This document shows positions 35,241 to 47,890 of a stretch of DNA of 64,000 nucleotides, piece by piece. The DNA is from Isoetes taiwanensis. Its lineage: Eukaryota > Streptophyta > Lycopodiopsida > Isoetales > Isoetaceae. The notes below the pieces were generated by a model that was not told where the DNA came from, did not search any database, and saw only the letters and a list, made by a program, of their open reading frames with translations. The translations under genes and the position numbers were made by a program. Each line of letters begins with the position of its first letter. Position 1 is the first letter of the stretch. The DNA lies in assembly GCA_021234155.1 (NCBI GenBank), contig JAJEKV010000148.1, positions 1,138,616 through 1,202,615 on the forward strand, written 5' to 3'.

Positions 35241-35848
35241 ACGCGACTCATTACCAGCCTAATGGAAGGAGCAACTGATAGAAAAAAATTTGCTTATAAA
35301 ATAAGTGGAAATGGCCTTCCCCCTATCTTTATGTAATGTTTGGGGTACTGGTGGCATTATGTGGCTAGAGAGATAGCAGCATTCTCAATCCAACACTTAG
35401 GCACCTCAGCTTGGTTCAATCAACATCTTTTTAGGGACTGCTAGAGGATTTGGCTTATTGATCAGATAATCTTTGTCCTCAATGGCTGCTTGAAGATCTT
35501 TAGAGTGCTCTCCATTGAAAAGCTTTGTGGTTTTAATCTTAGCTGTAATATGCTTATCAGATTCCCTTTGTTTTAACCGCTACCATAGGTCAATTTTGTT
35601 CACCTGACGATAAAAATCAATTCAATTCAATTCAATTTTTCTAGCTCCAAAATGGCAAGCACTTCAAGGTTGAAGTTAAGGATGTAATTTTAGTCATGGT
35701 CAGTGAATCAATTACTTAAGTGCATCATGAGGCATAAGGACATGCACATACTTAAGATGGAAATATCTAATCGCATCAAGAGTAGAAGGAAGACACTACT
35801 CGTAAGAATTCACCTAAACCATCACTCGCACACCTCTCTCGTGACCCG

Positions 35849-36200
35849 ATGCTAAGTCAAACAAAGAAAGCTCTTTATAGAATGAAAACCCCCGAAAAAG
35901 GAGAGTCGGAATTCATAAGACCAAGTGTGTCACCCTTTGGGACATCCATCCTTTTTGCGAAGAAGAAAGATGGAATTTTAAGGATGTGTATCGACTATCG
36001 ACTATCAACTATCGACAACTCTACGCTGCACGCTAAGAACATGTATGCCTTGCCAAGGGCGGCGACTTTGATGGACCAAATCGGGATCTGAATAAGATCC
36101 AGACAAGCAGATAAGGATTAATGGAGGAAGACATCTATAAGACCGCCTCTAGAACGTGATATGGGCAATATAAAATGAAATCCATACACTTCTATTAAGT
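35849..36200 (+). pseudogene. Gypsy reverse transcriptase fragment (second family)
   Basis: From about 35908 the + strand reads [21 protein letters not shown] and LRMCIDYR, then a short duplicated ATCGACTATC stretch and [16 protein letters not shown], ending in a stop at about 36091. In other frames INEEDIYKTAS and YGQYKMKSI follow (about 36115-36185). These are the fingers-to-palm region of Ty3/gypsy RT, without the catalytic FDD box. The sequence differs from the copy at 8543, for example [18 protein letters not shown] against [18 protein letters not shown], so it is a separate lineage. It is heavily broken. Confidence 0.85.
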
Positions 36201-36468
36201 TCTACTACTTTCCTCCTCGGCCATGGAAAGGAAAAGTTTGAGCCAACATGGAGAACACACATGGATCGCCGCGACGCAGTAGGGTTAATTAACCCGAGCA
36301 TCACTCTTAGTCATACTCATTGTACAAGGAAGCTAGAAACAATTCACCTATGCAACATTTGGAATAAAGGATGACACATTTGTGGAAGCTGCAAATATAT
36401 CTCTTGATCATGATTTTGGTGGACAAAGGATGCATAGTTTGCCATGCACCAACCTAGCAACACCATTG

Positions 36469-36650
36469 ATGATATGGTGGTGCTCAGGAGAGTAGTTCGA
36501 AAAGCAAGAATAAGATAGTTACATGGGAATTGAAATTATAAGACTTGAACCATTGAGATATTTATGGAACTTTGGAATGGTCGGGATCCTAAAAATGGCC
36601 AATGTGAATTTTATTTTTTGAAAGGTCTTTGATTTCTGCAGCTGTGAGGA
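36469..36650 (+). repeat. Dispersed repeat copy 1 (probable 3' region of the gypsy relic)
   Basis: It starts TGATATGGTGGTGCTC and contains GAACCATTGAGATATTTATGG. A related copy lies at 41546-41712 in the same orientation. The first ~50 bases read like the end of a coding frame (DMVVLRRVVRKARIR then stop), consistent with the pol 3' end running into an LTR. Confidence 0.7.
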
Positions 36651-36732
36651 GAAGGAGAAGGAGAAGGAGAAGGAGAAGGAGGAAGGAGGCGGAGAAGAGA
36701 AGGAGAAGGAGAAGGAGAAGGAGAAGGAGAAG
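36648..36732 (+). repeat. Purine microsatellite (GAGAAG/GGAGAA)n
   Basis: About 85 bases of almost pure purine built from AGGAGA/GAGAAG units with one GGAGGCGG interruption. It directly follows the dispersed repeat copy. Confidence 0.95.
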
Positions 36733-37180
36733 AACAAAGTTTAAACACCACTAATTGCCTCAAACTCAAAAGGAATTCTTAAAAGATCTCAAAATTTCCT
36801 TAAAAGGTCCATTTTCAATGCATCTATTTGTGACATGCTTGACATTTGGACATTTTAGGTAATTCTTTTGAGGGTAATTGAACTTAGCTTACAATGCGTA
36901 AATTGTTTTATTGTCTCCGCTTTTGGCCCCTAGTTTGGTATGAAAATACTAACAAATCTAAATACAATAAAAATTTTACATTGAAACAAATAGCAATTCC
37001 ACTAGAGCAACAAAGCATATAATATTCAAAGTTTTAAAACCATTACAAATTTTAAACAAAATTGCAGTCATAACGCATTTGACATTCAACAAAGCTATAT
37101 TTTGGCGGCTTTAATTTCCTTACATTTGTTGGACGATATGAATTTGAAGCTAGCTGTGTGAGCTCAAGAGGCATATAAAA
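36733..37180. other. Intergenic, no recognisable gene
   Basis: AT-rich sequence without coding signal; nothing seen beyond short A/T runs. Confidence 0.5.
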
Positions 37181-37330
37181 ATATAATTTTATACCACGCG
37201 GAGCTCAAGCAAGGTACCTGGAGAGATGTAACTCGAAAGGCATAAATTTATACCAGAGTTGGTTTTTCTGCGATAAATTTATACCATCACCCCACAAAAG
37301 AAAAGAGCTGAGCAGATAAATTTATACCGC
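37181..37330. repeat. Second interspersed palindrome family, four copies (core TAAATTTATACC)
   Basis: TTTATACC half-sites start at 37188, 37247, 37278 and 37321, each preceded by ATAAA or a variant, so most form (GG)TATAAATTTATACC-like palindromes. Spacings are 59, 31 and 43. The DNA between copies is unrelated. This resembles, more loosely, the palindrome arrays of the methyltransferase locus, with a different core. Confidence 0.65.
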
Positions 37331-39560
37331 ATTTTTACACCTGAAGCTACTATACCGCGAGCCTTTAGAAACGCTACAACTATAGTATGCTATAACACAC
37401 AAAAAATCATTTATATAAAACTATCTTCATGGTTATAACGCGACATTGCATAGATATAACATGCCATGTGTTGGTTAAACAAGGCAAAATATGTTCTACA
37501 TCTCGCTTTCAAATTTCTTGATCTTATAAATCTATACTCTGAGACTAGGAAAAGTTTTGTGAAGGAAGCTTTGGGATTTCTATATTCTAACCTAATGCGT
37601 GATTTTGTTGATGCCGGAGTTTCTAGAGCATGAATTTCTTCCGAAGTGGAAGAAAAGCATTTAGGGTTTTGTTGATGCGCATTTAGGTTCGGTGCATTAT
37701 CCATATATGAGGGACTGAGGCGCCATACGGATCGTAATGAGAGATGCAGCCAGCAAATGTTGTCATTCTAGATCTTCCTCTTTCATAGCTACTAAACGCC
37801 TTTTCATGCCTACAAATCTTGTAATCGCTTTATACCGAAGTTTTCGCATCTGGCTCACATGGCACAACCTCGAAGGAAGTTCCCGCTCCATTCATGGATT
37901 TCTTGTTATATAGAGAAGAAATAACATTAGAATAGCCAAGATTCACAAAAAAGGCTGACCGGAAATTTGAATAGTTGGATCCCCTCGCTACCATGTGTTG
38001 AGTGCCTTCTTAATGGATCATCGATACTCTCGTGAGGAGCTTTTCTTGTTTTATGTCATTTCATTTCGAGACTATTGCTACTATATTCTCAAGGGGCTGA
38101 GTTCACATTTTGGCAAATACCGGAGTGTTAAGCCCTACGGCTGAATCCATCATCCACCATAGCTAAGAGCTCCGCATCGCTCGGTGAAGAGCCTTTTTCT
38201 ACTTCTAAAGGTAAAAAAAAGCCTGATGTTTTTTTGTAGTGCACTGGCCCCTTCCTCAAGTTTGTAGGCATATGCAGAACCTGTAGAAGTAGCAGCTGTG
38301 GAAGTAGCCCTCGCTTGAAGCAGCTTTGTGGAAGGCGACAAGCTCCCCGCTATTGCCCCGCCCCATTGAAGAGCTCGCCCAAGTGACAATTAAAGGAAAA
38401 CGGCAAGAAGGCTCTCTCGCCCTAGACCTTTGTCTCCCTATGCTAGGGTATGTCTCTTTAAACTCGGTAATCTACATGTATGTCTAGATTAAGATCATTT
38501 TGTTTCTATACTTGCACCAAATCGCTCTAGATTAAGATCATTTTGAATCTCATTAACCAATTTTGGTATGCGTGATTCCGGTTGAAACCCCATCTCGCCT
38601 AACTCCTTTTCCAGGCCTTGCTGAGATGATCGAGGTAAATTTTTACAAAGTTTCTCATCTCACTGCCTCCATTAGTTCTTTTGCAAGAGGAGAGAGATTC
38701 CATTGAGAAATGGATCAACAAAAAATAGCTTTAACTTTCGTGAGAAAGACCTTGGCAGTCAGAAGTGAGATTGGCTTTTAAGATTCAAGAAGGTTCCACT
38801 TATACGCATATGTGCAAGGAGAGATTGAGAAACTTATGTAACTATGTTGTTACTTCAAAAACTCTAAAGTTACTTTAAGGTGTAATAATGGTCTCAATCC
38901 TATGTAAACCTTCATCCCAAATTCGTGGCACAACAGGCCAATCCAGATCTAGAAGTTTCCGCGAGATATGCTGGGGCCGTAAAAGGAAGCATGGCCCATC
39001 TCAAGAAAAACAGCACGCTTATGTGTTATGTGCTTATTCAAGGTTCTCGGCACGATCAGAATCGCCAAGGAGTTGGCACTAATTGAAAACGATCACATGT
39101 TCTTTGATTCAAAGTAATATGTGTGTTGGTTTTGTAAGAAAAGGTTTTCTTTCTAATAAAAACTACGTAAGATTTAATAGGGTTCTTCCATCAGAAGTTT
39201 CCATTGTAGTTTCTCGGGTAAGCTCTTTTGTCGCCGTAAGAACTTTTTGCATGTCTTGATTGTCGATTTTGATAATCTTTTGTGTAAACTTTGGTCTTTC
39301 CGCTTGATTGTGATTGATTGACCAAATTCGAATTTACTTCATTAAGTTCTCAGCTTAATCGTAGCTAGAAAAATATCTATATTAAACTTGAAGATTTAAT
39401 CAAATTCAAGATGTCTTCACAAGCTCCAAAAAGCAAATACAAGCGTGTCACTTCAAATTATCAAACAAATGCATACAAAAGGAATGCATACGTAAGAACG
39501 ACGCTCGAGACATCAAGCAAAACAAAATCTCGCGATGAGAGTTCAGGACTGGGTGGACTC
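37331..39560. other. Intergenic, no recognisable gene
   Basis: Open frames at 37411-37704 and 38150-38389 (minus) and 38888-39082 (plus) show no known domain. ATTAAGATCATTTTG occurs twice near 38489 and 38532. Confidence 0.5.
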
Positions 39561-39564
39561 CAAC

Positions 39565-39628
39565 CCGGTATAAATTTACACCGATGGGTTTTCATTTCAA
39601 CCCCGCTTCTGTGATAAATTTATACCGC
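39565..39628. repeat. Two more copies of the GGTATAAATTTATACC palindrome family
   Basis: GGTATAAATTTACACC (39567-39582) and GTGATAAATTTATACCGC (half-site 39619-39626) are 44 bp apart, the same family as at 37181-37330 about 2.3 kb away. Confidence 0.65.
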
Positions 39629-41280
39629 GACCTCGACTATTTTACTTGAAACATTCTCTCTGCGAATTGGTCGCGGGTGCATGCCCCGCTATTTTAAAGA
39701 CCTTTATACGCATAGTGCTATGTAACAACTTCTTTGCAACACTATTAATATGAATACTTACTTCAATGCTTTCTTCTCAAGGTGTTTAAAGAATTTATTT
39801 CTCGCTAAATCCATGTGTTCTCGCTACCGCGGAGAGTATTCATGCACGCTTAAAAACACAACCTACTTCAATTGCATGTATTTTGGCAATGGAAATTTAT
39901 GGCTCCCGTGGAAATTTCCCTCGCTTGGACTCTCTTAAATGGCTTCCTTTTTTTTGGTCCCATGCTTTTAGAGTATTTCTTCAAAAAGTGTCGCTATGAC
40001 GGGCTTTGCAAAAAAAATCATATCCACAAACTTGAATGCCTTATTTTTGCTCTTTTTAAAAATTCCAATTTTTGAGGGTCCTTCAAACGCATCTCTTAAA
40101 TAAGTGCTTCATTTTAAACCTTTGTTAAGGATCAAAGTTTGCAAAACCGGCCCCAAAATCCACTCATTTGTCCATATTTATCATTCTAGGGTTGGAGGAT
40201 CTCCAGTTGATGCAGAGCTTCTGTCTTATCACGCCAGAACGATCATAGCCAAATCAAGAATCCTTGAAGGAATTCTTCCACTTAATCGATATCTTAAGAC
40301 CATTTCAGCCATCCTAAAGCCATAGCATAGTTTTGTCGAATGCAATTGTAAAAACAGCTTGGCATCTTGAAAAGTTTCGAGGCCTTGACCGATTTCTAAC
40401 TTCTACAAGCAGATTTGTCAATGAAGGTCGTTTTCTAATCCATATCTGTATGACAAATCATAGCACATCAAACAACCTTCGGCAATCTGAGTTTTTGAAA
40501 TTCTAATTGCCCTATAAGATGTTATTTACAATGCAATTGCCCTAAGTTAAATTTTGCCCTTTGAAGGTTTTGATATCTATCTTAAAAGAAAAATAAAGGT
40601 TGCTTGGACTATAAAAGGGATAAAAAATGTTGAACAGTAAGCGTATGCTTATGCTAGTGATAAAATCTTATCCTTGAAATCTTGATACAAACTTTGAATT
40701 TTGTCTAGACGGCCCCATGAAGAACTGTTCAATATTTGGAGTTCTGAATAAGCTTATCATGTGAACTAAAAATTTAGATGTTAATAGTTGTGGTTTAGCA
40801 ACGAGTGCATTTCAAGAACTAATGTAATTTATGAGGGACGATCCAAAGTTAAGCTCTAATCTTAAACTCTTCTTGCAAAAAAAGGGGGGAAAGCTTGCTG
40901 AGTAATCTTGACGTTTAATTTAAAATAAAGCTCTCCTGCATATTGGATATGAGTGTAATGGTTCAATGCTAACGAAATTTACTTTAACACATTGGCTGGG
41001 AAATTTTGTTGAACCCATGTTAGGTGATATGTGCAATTATTTGCATAACCTGAAGAACCATACCATATTGGTTGGGTTTGCAGGTTCAATGTGATGATTG
41101 AGGTTTCGCAGAACATGGAGATCATTATAGGGAATAGATTTGGAAAATATTCTTACCCTTTATTGACACATGGAGCAACCTAAGTTTTAAGCGTTTGCGA
41201 TTATAAACTAACAGGGTATTTGTGAGTGCATGTGATTGCTAATTGACTGCAGCGTAATAGTTGATCTTGATACATTTTTA
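39629..41280. other. Intergenic, no recognisable gene
   Basis: Short open frames only (for example 39750-39938 and 39872-40075 on +). No domains, no terminal repeats seen. Confidence 0.5.
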
Positions 41281-41490
41281 GTTTAAAGGGTTGGACTTGA
41301 TTATTTTTAGCCTTAAGGGCTTGCTCTGAAATTTTCTAGTTGTGGACTCAACTGGGGCTGAAACCATGGACTTGATTTAAAAAAAAAAAATTAGCTTAAA
41401 GGGTTACAATTGGGAACTTTTAGGCTAAAGGGTTGGACTTGATTATTTCTAACTGTGGAGTCACATGGTTATAACTATGGGTTTGGTTAT
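41281..41490 (+). repeat. Imperfect tandem duplication (~145 bp period)
   Basis: AAAGGGTTGGACTTGATTAT occurs at about 41285 and again at about 41427, each followed by TTTCTA.. then TGTGGA.TCA..TGG. A partial third echo (TTAGCTTAAAGGGTTACAATTGG) lies between them. Confidence 0.65.
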
Positions 41491-41545
41491 ATTAATTTGC
41501 CATATGATTCCTTGATGGAGGATGATCAATCCATGAAGTGGAGGA

Positions 41546-41712
41546 ATTGATATGGTAGTGCTCGGAAAGTGGTTCAGAAAGCAAGGATAAGCTAGTTACA
41601 TTTGAACCATTGAGATATTTATGGAACCTTGGAAAAGGTTGAGACCCAAAAAATGGCTGACGTACCTTTAAATTTTTGAAAAAGGCTCCTTGATCTCCAT
41701 ATACGGGGAAGA
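41546..41712 (+). repeat. Dispersed repeat copy 2 (related to 36469-36650)
   Basis: It starts TGATATGGTAGTGCTC and shares GAACCATTGAGATATTTATGGAA with copy 1. It lacks ~18 bases between TTACAT and TTTGAACC relative to copy 1. A C/T-rich stretch (CCTCCTCCTTCTCCTTCTGG, 41738-41757) lies just downstream. Confidence 0.7.
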
Positions 41713-41982
41713 AGTGCGCTTATTGAGATTCAGATCCTCCTCCTTCTCCTTCTGGTCCTATATATCATGATTTCTTGTCAATCTCTTTGTCAATCTTTTG
41801 AACCGTTCAAATGTCCTTCTCATCCCCATGAACTTTAGACATGATTCTCTAAGGGTTGATCTTCCAAACTCCCTTCTTGTTCCTTAACGTAAATTGTGCA
41901 TGGACTGTCTTGGAGATTCTCGGTTTTATGAGTCCGGATTGATAGTGAGCTTTTGTCGTCCGACGCCATCACTTCGCCTCAT

Positions 41983-42103
41983 TGGCGATAGCAATAGAAC
42001 CTACATTCCTCGATGGGGACGCCTCTTCCTCCTATTTATACTACTTCATTTTTCTTTTCGCCATCTGGCTGCTCTCTCTTGAGCTCCTTTTCATTCTTTC
42101 CTC
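41983..42103 (+). repeat. Direct repeat, left copy
   Basis: It shares AGCAATAGAACC, CATTCCT, GGGGACGCCT and TACTACTTCATTTTTCTTTT in order with 47761-47890. The two copies are in the same orientation, 5.8 kb apart. Confidence 0.75.
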
Positions 42104-44877
42104 GGCTTCTGGCTAAGCCTCTATTCTCACTAATCACCAAAGCCTACTTATCTCCTACCAATTCCACATCTAGATTATACCCAATCGAATAGGTTAACTC
42201 CTGCTGCATGTTGGTGGCTCCCATCTGTGGTCCTTTTGTCTTTGCTATACACTGGTTTTCCGTCAGAATCCGCGTTGTGGTTGGTTTTCTCGCATCTCGC
42301 CTTCAGCTGTGAGTTTCTCTTTTTCTATTTTTTCTGGTTTCGGGTGCATCCGTTGCTTTCAGGAAGTTTCTCGTGATCGTGTCTTTTTCCCCTTCCTTGG
42401 TCAATTGCTTTCGCTTTTGTTTGATCTCGCTTTGCTTCCTCAAGGGTTTCCTCCATCCTTTATGCATGCATTTCTCTTGAGCTTGGCTTGTCTGCCATTC
42501 TTTTTCCTGAATGTTCTGCAAGTTGAGCTTCTACTTTCCTTTTGCTAAAATTTATTGCTCTTTAGTTCCATTCTTTTCTAAATCGACTCACACTGAAGTC
42601 TCGGGATTCCTCTCTATCATTTCTCGATTTTCCGGGCCACTGAAATTTTTCTCGCCTGTAATTTGTCTCCATAGCCTAGCTTTCCTCACGTTTGGTGTTG
42701 GTCAGACTCTTGGTCAATTGCTGTTTCAGTGGCTTTCCCATTCTAATCCGACTCTTGTTTCCTCTTTGTTTGCCCTATCCTCGCCTTGTTATCCCTCTTC
42801 TTATCGCTTTCTCTTGGCTCTCTTGGCAACTCCACTTATAGCAAATCAGAGTAGCCCCGCCTTATTATCCCTTATCAAGCTTTTCCACGAATCTTTAGTC
42901 ACCACATAATATTCCCTGTGGGATATGAGCCCCATCTCCTTAATTTTTCTCAGAGGCTGCTATACCAAACCCCTATTGTCCACTCTTATAGTTTCTTTTT
43001 GTTATTAAACGTTTTGGTTCTTATTACATGTTGTCCCGTTGTACTCAAGCAAGGTTCTGCTTGGTTTATCCATAAGGTCTCGTGATTTGTTCTCGTGAGT
43101 AGTTCTTGAACATTTACAATTGTTTCTTTGAATATCTTCTCATATGTCAGTATGGTAGAGCACTATAGCACAACCTATTTTTTCATATGGAAGTACTTTT
43201 GCATTTGTTTATGAGGGTTTATGCATCGCATGAGATTAGGATAAGGAATTCCCGTTTCATTCTTGTTTGAGAGCAAGTGGTAATGGCGCAAATTTCTTTC
43301 CTTGCTCATGGATCGACGCCAGGTGGTATCCCGGGGCCTGCTAATTAAATTGTTTTATTTGGCCTAACGAGTTGATCTTTAGTGCGGTGGCTAGCTGTTC
43401 GTGTTTTCTCCACTCTCCGATTGCAAGGTTTTGGTTCTCCAAGTTTCGACTAATGTTTTCTTCACGGTTTTCCACCCGATATTAAGTACTGGCAATTTGT
43501 GTTCTTTAGATGTGCATGCTAAATTTCGAAGCTTTATTCCATTTATAGACGCGCATACATGCTGCTTATATTTCAGATGTCAATGATTTGGGATCTCCAA
43601 AAAGCATCCCCGTAGTTGATAATTTGCGGATTTGTCTCGTTGCATGTAGTGACATCATTGATGCCCCTTCCGGGTAGTACAGTCTCGCGGCCAACTTTGT
43701 TTCATGAATAGTTTCTTTCTTACCAATGATATTGATGGTGTTTCTTAGAACAACATGTTATTATATGTTGGGTTTTGTACCATAGATCCACATTTATTGT
43801 AACTTAATATAGACCTAAATTCGCCGGGATTTCGGCTATGTAGAAGATATTGTTTTTGGCGTGCCGTTTTCAGAGCTGGCGTGGCTATTAATTTCGCCGC
43901 ATACCGCGAGGATCTTCCATCGCCTCTCTTTGTTAGAGATATTGCTGAGTTCTCTTTGGTTAGCCCAAGAGCTTCTTCACTTTCACTTAATCGAGGTATT
44001 TTATATTTATTTGAGATCGCAGGTAAAATTACCATTTGTAAGGCATTTGTATGGTTAGATGTACATCCACTCAAGCTTTTTGCAAGATTATCGCTATTTC
44101 AGCGATCTGGCGAAGTATTAACCGAGCGCATCTTTAGGTGCATTGCTAGTAATTTTAATTGGTGACTTTATTTTAAGTCATGGTGGTGCTAAGCGTAGCC
44201 TTTTTCTTTTCGCTCTGGCTCTGATGAGACTAGTCAGTTCTATAACCATTATGCTGGATCTTATAGTCATTTTGAAATAATTTATACTCATTTTATTCAT
44301 AGTTACGCATTTGTTCCGTGGTGCTATATGTAGGATTGTGCACATTACTCGATATTTGAGCTGATCTAGCGATACGTATCTTTAGCTCCTTTGTTTTCTC
44401 TATTCTTGGTTGCTTCTACAATGTTCTATTCTATTCCATTCCCTAATCTATTGCTCGCTTTGTCAATTTTGTCCATTTGTTTTCTAGTTTCAACTTACTC
44501 TCTTTTTAGTTCTATTGTGCCTCGCTCTTTTGTTCTTCACGTACTCCATTTGTTTTGTTCCAGTAGTTCCTCTTTCTATACTATTTCTATCTATCTATCC
44601 TCTATACCACGTATTCCTTTAATCGGGTCCGCTTTAATTTGTTTTTAAATTTTTACCATTTTCTCGTCCAACGCTTAGTCTCATGCATCTTCATTGTTGT
44701 CATATTTCATCTCTTCTTTCTCTTTATATATTCCCTCATGGTCCATATTTGCTTATTTGTCATTCCGGCTGGATCCGCTTTGCTCTTTTTCATCTCGGCT
44801 CATCTCTATTAATTTCCATTTTGATCCATTAGCATCTATTTGTTGATTCCTTCTATTTACCTCATTCCCATAATTCT

Positions 44878-46105
44878 CTCCAAATTTCGCTCAACCATTA
44901 TCTTCGCTCTCTTAGGTTCCCGTGGTTTTGCAAGGTGAACCAACTTTTGAGCTTCCTGACTCTTAAGCATGCTCTTTTGCAAGTTTCTATTTTCATTTTA
45001 TTCCTAAGCTCTTGTTTTTCCTTTGTTCTTCCATCATGCAGTAATGATGTAATCTAGTTGGTCCTAGAGCATGATTATTCCTCACAATATAACCCGCACG
45101 CTTATGCATGATTATACGCTTATTTATTTGCTGTTAAGGTGCCCTATTTCGCTATGCATTTCATTTTCGCTATTAATTCCCTCTGATTATTTCTGGCGCT
45201 CTCTTACTTCTCTCATTTCTTTGCCATGGCCACATAGGTGCCTTCATAACGTCCATTCTTTTATTAGCCGCCAATCTCTATTGGCAATGAAGTTGGTTAT
45301 TTCTGCAATTCTTGCTCCTTTTGATCTGACAATTCTATGGTCTATTTTAGTCATTTGACCTATTTGTGGCTTTCTTTGTTCAACTACTTTATGTTGTTCT
45401 TGCTTTATTCCTATTTGTTCCATTTGTTTGTTTTGTATTTAGTTTATAGTTAAATTCCTTTGTTTCTGTTTGTCCACTGTCTTTGTTTTTCTTGTCCCTT
45501 CTCCAAATTTCGCTCAACCATTCGCTCTCTAGGTTCCACGGGTTTTTAAAAGGTGAGAACCACCCTTAGCTCTCGATTCCCCCGTGATACATGCTCTTGC
45601 GTGCTCTATTTCAATTTTGTTCCTAGGCTCTTTGTTTTTTCGTGTTCTCTATTGTTTGGTACGACAACGAAGGTCCTAGGAGCATGATTATTCCTCACAA
45701 TATAACTCTTCTTGATAGCTACGTATGATTACACGCTTATTTATTTGCTATGTTAAGGTGCCTTGTTTCGCTGGAAATTTCTTTTTCATCCCAATTTCCA
45801 TTGAATATTTATGCTTCATTTCTCATTTTGTCATGGCCGATATGTGCTCATAACGCCCTTTAAAATCTCTATTTACAATTTAGTTGCTTATTTCGCTTCT
45901 GCTCCTCTTTTAATTCGATTGGTTCTACTTGCCTATTTTAGTCATTTGACCTCAAGGACATGCTTTGCTCAACTTCTAATGCTTGGTCCTTGCTTATTCC
46001 TGGCTTTGTTCCATTTGTTTATTTGTGGTCCTGCCTTTATTTAGTTAATAGTTAAATTTTGTTTCGCTGTCCATTGTCTTTTTGTTTTTCTTTTGTTCCT
46101 TCTCT
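44878..46105 (+). repeat. Two-copy tandem duplication, ~0.6 kb unit
   Basis: Unit 1 (44878-45500) and unit 2 (45501 to about 46105) both begin CTCCAAATTTCGCTCAACC. Both contain GAGCATGATTATTCCTCACA, CGCTTATTTATTTGCT, GTTAAGGTGCC and CTATTTTAGTCATTTGACC, and both continue into a shared TTTATAGTTAAAT region. The offset drifts from 623 to about 591 through indels, so the duplication is old. Confidence 0.85.
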
Positions 46106-47760
46106 CATTATTTTGCCTTAATGTCTTGTTGTTCCTTAATGTCTTCCTCTCATTATTTCCTTTGCCTTTTAATATCTTGTCATGGTTTCATTTCACTGAT
46201 CTAGCTCGACCGGCCGCTTTTAGTATTTTGCCTTTACTTCCTTTGCTAACATAAACCCATTGTTCATTTTGGTGATATTGATATGTTATTTTAGTTTCAT
46301 AGTATTTTGATGTGGTAGGATTTATTGAATTTGTCGTTTAATCAGCTTCTTTTGGTTTCTAGTATCATATCCTTCGCGGTTCCTCCCCTTCCCCTCAATT
46401 TTTCTGGTCTGAGTATCCATAGCTTTGTATTTTGTTGTGCCTACCGATGAATCCAATTGTTCGATCACCGCTCTCTCCTTATTAAATTTCCTTTGACCAA
46501 TATCACTCGTTGTTTCTTTTTCTTTTCATTTAATTAGTTTTTTTCTATAAATGCTCTCTCCCAGTTTCATTCAAATGACTGTTTGCTTTCAAGTTTATTC
46601 TTGTTTACTCACTTTTTACCCTTTCCGCTGTGGCCTTTTGTTTCCCTCTTGATTTGTTTCCTTTGTATGTTGTCCCTTCATTCCTTTTCACTTCCATTTT
46701 CTTTCCTTAGCCTCTTCATTCTTGTCATTCCATATGTCTTCTACTCAGATATTAAATCTATTTGCTCTTGTGAGTCCATTTCTTTTTCTCCTGCTTTTTC
46801 CACATCTTTAGTTCCTTTCCTTTTATTTCATCTGTTGTTCCCTCTTATGGGTCGTTTTTGTATTCTTGTCCTTTTGGTAGTTCTCATGACTTTTTGTTAT
46901 TCTTTTTCCTCGAAGTTCGCTCTAGTTGTCCTTTGCGCCCATATGTTTTTGTAGTGTTGGTTTCTCACACTTTTGTTTGTCTATTTTTGCTCATATTCCC
47001 TCTTGCCTTTGTCTATATTTCTTAGTTTCTATTTTTCTCCTTCTATGTATAAATCCTAACATCAATTTTAATTACTTTTATTTCATCTTAGTTCTAGTCC
47101 TTTTTTTGTCATGTCCCTCTCCCTCACCTCTTCTTCACTGGTTCATTTGCTCCTTTGGTATCTATGCGTACGCCGAGGTTGAAGTTCAAATTTGTTCTTT
47201 CTTGGTGGCTTGTTTGGCGCTACTAATTCTAGCCCCTGCCTCTCTTTCTTTGGTCATCTCACCTCATAATTTTTCTTAGTTCAGTTTTTCATATTCCTCC
47301 GCGGTTCTTTATTTTCTTTTCTCCTTCAAGTAAGCCTTGAATTGCCTTTAGGCCTCGCTTCTCTCAGGTATCCAGTTCTTCGGGGCTTCTTGTTTATCCT
47401 TTTTCATCATTTTAATCCCCTTTGATTGTCTTTGTCTTGTCTTGTCTCCTTTGTTTCTCCCTCTTGATTCTCACAAATTTTGGTTTCTTTGCTCATGGTG
47501 TCCATATACCCTTTTATCCGATTTTATCCTTTTGTTTGTCCTATTTCCAAATTTCTTGCTTTTAGCCATTTCTTCCTTGTTTATCTCTCTTTCAATTTGT
47601 TCGACAGTCAATTTGTTTTATCAATTTCTCCAGTTTTTGTTTCTGGGTCATCCTTTTCTCCAAATTTTTAGCTTTGTTTCATGCTTCTTGATGTAGATTC
47701 CTTCTATCGCCACTTGTTCAGATTTTAGATCTACATCCTGGGGACGCTACTGCCTTCTAT

Positions 47761-47890
47761 TGCGAGAAAGCAATAGAACCGCATTCCTTTGGATGGGGGA
47801 CGCCTTCCTCGGGCCTCCTATTTACAAGTACTACTTCATTTTTCTTTTTCGGGCCATCTGCTCTCTTTGAGCTCATTTTCATTCTTCTCT
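47761..47890 (+). repeat. Direct repeat, right copy
   Basis: Partner of 41983-42103. Differences are mostly one- to three-base indels (for example GATGGGGACGCC against GATGGGGGACGCC). Confidence 0.75.
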
